A stretch of DNA of 64,000 bases from Epiperipatus broadwayi (Eukaryota; Onychophora; Udeonychophora; Euonychophora; Peripatidae), in the NCBI GenBank assembly GCA_028023455.1, contig JAQFVV010006551.1:419001-483000 (forward strand). The letters are read 5' to 3'. Positions within the stretch are counted from its first letter, which is position 1. The number at the start of each line of letters is the position of its first letter. Positions 58,887 through 64,000 of this stretch are shown here, one piece after another. The position numbers were made by a program, and so were the translations under genes. The notes under the pieces are model-generated. The model was not told the DNA's origin, searched no databases, and saw nothing but the letters and a program-made list of their open reading frames with translations.

Positions 58887-61800
58887 TGTAACCATATATT
58901 TTAGTATAAAATATAATAATTGATGTAACTGGTATAAAAATTTCTCTTTCTTCTTTTGGTGATTTGATTGGCTTGATTTGCACTTTGAACAGATTACTCT
59001 CTTATATTCAAAATAATTTATTAGAGAGAATGGGTAATATTTTGCCTTACTTGTTGTCTATATTATTTTAATAAATTTAAATTGCTTCTTTCCATATACT
59101 AATTCATATCAAAATGTTTAACTTTTTAAAAAATTTTGACAACACATTAAATTTGGTAAAATATTATTAAAAATAATAATAATATTTTATTTGTTTAAAA
59201 TGGTCTTAAAAATTATTTCCATTGAATTAAAAAAAAACCATTTGTTCAACTAAATTTAATTATTAAAAATAAATACAGTAATTACGTATGCGTTTCAATG
59301 TAAAAAAAAAAAAAAGAGCGCGAATTTAAAAAAAGATCGTCTGATAGTGTTGCTTTTGGTGGGAGAAAGAAAAGAAAATGGTAAAAGGCAAATGGTGTAA
59401 ATATGATAAGCTTATTTTAAAATAGTTAACAAGTAAACGGATTACCACAAAGTTTTCTATAAACATAAAAATAACATAGTGGTATTTAATAATAAGATGA
59501 ATTGCTAAATTTAAAAGTCTGTTCAAGTCGGCTGGCCAAGTGGATCAAATTGCCGGTAATAATTTTCCAATATTACATTTGAAATATGTCGGAGCTTCCC
59601 AGTTTAAAAACAGAATTAAATGCAAGATTTTGGTATGTTTTAAAATATTTATTATTCTACAATTTGGAAAAATTAAATAAGTATTTTAATTACAGAAGTT
59701 TTATAAATATGAAAATTTGCTTTTTAAAAAAAGAAGTTTAAATTAAAGTAAAATGTTAAAGTTATTAACATAGTTTAATATTTCCGTTTATAATTTTAAT
59801 AAAAAATATAGTATTGATTGATATTTAACTTTGCAATGCCAGTAATATATTTGCTAGTTAATTTGTTTACCATTTGGATAATAAAAAACAGTCTTCAAAT
59901 AATTAATCAAAGCTATTTTATAATTTTATCGTCAGTTTGAAATGATTAAATTAATTGCTATAATTAGTATTCCTAGATTTAAGCGTGGATAAATAAATAT
60001 TAGCATGGATGTGATAAACTTGGAACAGTTTTAATAGAGAAATGTAGAGATTAATAACTTATGAAAAACATTTTCATTTAAATTCTGCATGTCATGTTTT
60101 GATATTGTTTCATGTTTATGGAGTCACGTAAAATCGTTAATCTATTATTGCTTATAATAACTAATACAAATGGATAAAATTACATGTATGGAATTCAACT
60201 ATAATTGTAGCTATGATTGATATTTAACTTTGCAATGCCAGTAATATATTTGCTAGTTAATTTGTTTACCATTTGGATAATAAAAAACAGTCTTCAAATA
60301 ATTAATCAAAGCTATTTTATAATTTTATCGTCAGTTTGAAATGATTAAATTAATTGCTATAATTAGTATTCCTAGATTTAAGCGTGGATAAATAAATATT
60401 AGCATGGATGTGATAAACTTGGAACAGTTTTAATAGAGAAATGTAGAGATTAATAACTTATGAAAAACATTTTCATTTAAATTCTGCGTGTCATGTTTTG
60501 ATATTGTTTCATGTTTATGGAGCCACGTAAAATCGTTAATCTATTATTGCTTATAATAACTAATACAAATGGATAAAATTACATGTATGGAATTCAACTA
60601 TAATTGTAGCTATGATTGATATTTAACTTTGCAATGCCAGTAATATATTTGCTAGTTAATTTGTTTACCATTTGGATAATAAAAAACAGTCTTCAAATAA
60701 TTAATCAAAGCTATTTTATAATTTTATCGTCAGTTTGAAATGATTAAATTAATTGCTATAATTAGTATTCCTAGATTTAAGCGTGGATAAATAAATATTA
60801 GCATGGATGTGATAAACTTGGAACAGTTTTAATAGAGAAATGTAGAGATTAATAACTTATGAAAAACATTTTCATTTAAATTCTGCGTGTCATGTTTTGA
60901 AATTGTTTCATGTTTATGGAGCCACGTAAAATCGTTAATCTATTATTGCTTATAATAACTAAAACAAATGGATAAAATTACATGTATGGAATTCAACTAT
61001 AATTGTAGCTATTACTTCGTATATTTATTGTTCGACACATCGTACATCATATTTGTAGTTATAAAATGCTATACAATCTAATTTGTGATACACACACCTG
61101 CTAGAATTCATGTATTGAACTATAAAATGCTATACATTTAATTTATATCACACACACACCTGTTAGATTTTATGTATTTGATGAATAATGCATTCTTTAA
61201 TTTTATCGTTAGATGAACTTGCATGTGAAGTTCATAAGTTATATTTTATTAAGTTTAAATTAATAGGGGTTGAATAAGATACTTATTCAAGAGAATAGCG
61301 CTTGCGAAAAAGCTTGAAAAGTACTAAATGAATTTATGAGATGTATAAATTTTTGTGAGGTATTTTGTGAGTCTTTCCAGATTTCTATTCCTATACTAAT
61401 ATTACTTATATTATATTACATATGTTTTATCTTAAGCAAGATAAGTTAGTACATTAGTTGTCCTGATTAGCGTAACATTTTATTATGCAAGAACCCACAT
61501 TTGCTAAAGTGTTAGTGTTTTCTGAATGGTCAGAATAACTGAGGAGGATGATTTTGCACTTTAATGTGAAGTAAATAGTAATGTTGTTTATAATGTTAAA
61601 AGGCATTAATCTGTGCCGGTGGTTAATCCGCAGATTACTTAATTGCCATTTTTTGTATTTTACACTCATTCCTGCGCTGGTGATTAATCCGCGGAATTGT
61701 GTAATTATACTTATTACTTTATGATGGTGTATAAATCCACAAAGCGTTTAGTGTTATTTAATTCCTATGTGTAGATGAATGCATCCACAGGAATATGGTT

Positions 61801-63181
61801 TTACTTCATAGAAATAAGTTGGGCAAAGTATTTTAGTTAATCTGCTAAATCATCTTCTTCCATTTGTAAGTATAATTTATAAGTTAGATTATTAAATTGT
61901 AGCAGGACATTCTATTCAAGTTACCTCATAATAATTAACTGTTGGTTGATTATTATTTATCTGAATGTAAGTTTAAATTTTCATTTTATTTAATGATTGC
62001 ATTATAGCTAAATCCTACAGATATAATATTATTTATTATATTATTGTAAGTTTATGGTATAGATTTATTGAATCTGGAAATGACATTAGATGTTTCATGA
62101 GTTGATGTTGAATTTAGTATAATTTCCTCAATACATTCATTATATCAAATTGAAATATAAGGTATGATTAGGTTTTTAAAAACCGTACCTATGATATGTT
62201 ATTGAAGAAAGTCGATGGAATTATAATTTATTTATTTTATTTGTTTATTTATGTCTTTAATTATAACATTAGAATTAATTACTTATTATTCATAAATTTG
62301 TAAATAAATGTTGATTTATAATTAAACTTACTGTGCCGTTGCTATTTGTCATTCGTAAAATCATAAATCATAAACCTTGGATAGAGCATACATTGAAGTA
62401 CATACTATCGTCAACATGATATAAGAGTTTAGTGCTATTTTGAGAAAACATTTGGATGCTTTTCATCTTTGGTAGTTTATGATGTGTAAGGTACAATAAA
62501 ATCCCATTTACCTTTTCCATCATTTTAGCTTTGCGTAGTTGATTCTAGTATACAATACAAATTGATTATTAAACCTGTAAACAGATTTACCAGAAAATGA
62601 CATGATTGATATATTTACTTAACGTTTTTAAATTGTCATTTGTCAGTATAATAAGAGTCTCAGTGATACAGTAAACTATAAGAAAAAGAACCCAAGTATT
62701 TATGTTTATTTATTGCAAAGCTTTACCTGGACTAGCATTTGTATTAAAAATCATATAGATGGTTTAAAATTTCATAATCTTATGTAGTTCCACAAATTAT
62801 TCCATCTTGTACATGGTCGGCCATCGGGTCTCATACAATGAAAATCGCAAATTAAGGTTTGAAAGATAATAACATTACATACTTATAATTTGTTTAATGT
62901 ATTTTATCATACTACTATGATAGGTCTTCGCGGTACACCCTGGCTGCGATCAAATTAAATCATAAAAAGTTTGTTATATCATTGGTTTGGTCTGTGGTAA
63001 GTTGCTCCAGATGTTGGTTGTGGTCTTTGGTGCATAATATAGATAGCATGATATGCTTTTGGTTACAGCTCTTAATAGCTGACAATGTGCAGCGGAATTG
63101 ATCGGTGATCGAGGTTACAATTCTTAGCGCACTTATGTTTTGGTGATGTTATGTAGTTGGGACAACAATCGAACGGTTACA
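58887..63181 (+). repeat. 3' long terminal repeat, 4,295 bp, with internal triplication
   Basis: Begins TGTAACCATATATTTTAG and ends CGAACGGTTACA. It is 781 bp longer than the 5' LTR, explained by two extra copies of a 399-bp segment minus a few small deletions, one of about 13 bp near 61,046. Otherwise about twenty substitutions were seen by eye. The 66-codon minus ORF at 59,326-59,526 is the counterpart of the one in the 5' LTR. Confidence 0.93.
59815..61011 (+). repeat. Three tandem 399-bp copies in the 3' LTR
   Basis: Copies at 59,815-60,213, 60,214-60,612 and 60,613-61,011, each from TGATTGATATTTAAC to AATTGTAGCTA. The 5' LTR has one (50,005-50,403). Copies 1 and 2 share GATATTG; copy 3 shares GAAATTG with the 5' LTR. 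Copy 1 alone has GCATGTC and GAGTCACG. Confidence 0.95.
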
Positions 63182-64000
63182 ATATATATATATAACATAT
63201 GCCTTCTTAACTTTGGCATATTTTAATGTTTTTTATGTTTTCTCAATACATTTTTTTCTAAAAAACTCTATTATAGATCTTAATTGTAACTCCATTGTAT
63301 GTTATCAACAGTTATATTGTCAATATGAGGGTAATCATTAAAGCATTTTTTTAAAAATCTATTTATGTAAATGAAGTCTGCCTCTACCATCCATTGATTA
63401 CTCTGTTTGGCACAGGGTGTACTGTATGGGGAGTTTTGCCTTTGTTTACATGAATTTATAATTATTCACCTGCTTTTCATATTGCCCTACAATAGTATAT
63501 TCAGTATCAATACCTCTGATATACCCCAAAAAATACTAATTGGTTTTATAGTCCTATCATGATATTTATGTAATATTATGAATTGATCTTAAATTAAATA
63601 TTTACTTTTCTTTTATAACATCAGTAGATAACCTCTGCATCTCTTCTTGTAATAAGTTTAGTAGAATACTATCTTTATCTACTACCCAATTTAGTTGAGC
63701 TACCTGTATCACTATTAGAAAATATTTTAACTTGATAAATGCAGCAGTCTAATTCAATCTGTGTTGCACCTTGATATCTATGTCAGTATTTACATATAAA
63801 CATCTAAAAATATTTAAATTGATTTGTACTCTTATATGGATAACAAAAATTCAAAAAGGTTTCTTACCTGGTACTGACTGATAAAGCAATTTAAATTATT
63901 AAATATTAATTATTCAACCAATATGTAGATTTCATTCAAAATACCGAGAAAGACTGGAAAATAAAAAATAGTAATCATCAACATATTGTAAATCTGAAGC
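63182..64000. other. Flanking A+T-rich sequence with a family B fragment
   Basis: 63,182-63,194 is an AT repeat at the insertion site. 63,388-63,441 (ATCCATTGATTACTCTG, TTTGGCACAGGGTG, GAGTTTTGCCT) is a piece of the family B end, without ribozyme. Nothing else was seen. Confidence 0.6.

Larger units (their letters stand above)
49076..63181 (+). mobile_element. Ty3/gypsy-type LTR retrotransposon, 14.1 kb
   Basis: Full-length element: 5' LTR, primer-binding site, gag, pol (protease, RT, RNase H, integrase in that order, which places it in the Ty3/gypsy group), polypurine tract, 3' LTR. Ends are TGTAAC and GTTACA. ATAT directly flanks both ends (49,072-49,075 and 63,182-63,185), a 4-bp target duplication that is weak evidence in this A+T-rich setting. 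No envelope gene lies between integrase and the 3' LTR. LTRs are nearly identical, so insertion is recent, yet the coding frames are broken in several places. Confidence 0.93.

Overview
This window looks like intergenic, repeat-dominated nuclear DNA from an invertebrate animal. It is strongly A+T rich and carries tRNA-derived SINEs, Penelope-like and LINE remnants, a Ty3-type LTR retrotransposon, TIR/foldback elements and simple repeats. I found no host protein-coding gene. Nothing in it lets me name the species. Coordinates of decayed repeats are by-eye estimates.

Layout. 0-5 kb: two foldback repeats, a compound TATC/TACC microsatellite, short tRNA-like SINEs, a tRNA-like pseudogene and a decayed unidentified minus-strand coding stretch. 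5-17 kb: mostly A+T-rich filler with SINEs, two clusters of hammerhead-bearing repeats (8.5-9.6 and 10.1-10.9 kb) and two small TIR elements. 17.2-19.9 kb: three decayed Penelope-like (RT + GIY-YIG) fragments. 24.9-27.9 kb: more hammerhead repeats and a decayed LINE reverse transcriptase split by a hammerhead element. 29.7-33.4 kb: two very long inverted repeats. 33.5-47.2 kb: nested MITE/SINE, a palindromic hammerhead element, tandem hammerhead repeats, a LINE endonuclease remnant and two TIR elements. 49,076-63,181: one Ty3/gypsy-type element with very long LTRs.

The most interesting system is a set of about 19 loci in three related repeat families (called B, A and E here) that carry hammerhead self-cleaving ribozyme motifs (CTGANGA, stem II, GAAA, short self-complementary stem III). 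Several are arranged as head-to-tail monomers of about 400, 456 and 511 bp, the arrangement known from retrozymes. Nine keep an intact catalytic core. Family B insertions have 10-12 bp target-site duplications. Decayed Penelope-like elements, the proposed mobilisers of animal retrozymes, lie in the same window.

The LTR element has near-identical LTRs (about twenty substitutions seen by eye over 3.5 kb), so it is young. Its 3' LTR contains a 399-bp segment in three tandem copies where the 5' LTR has one. Its Gag carries eight 42-bp coiled-coil repeats and no zinc knuckle. Its coding frames are broken at several places.
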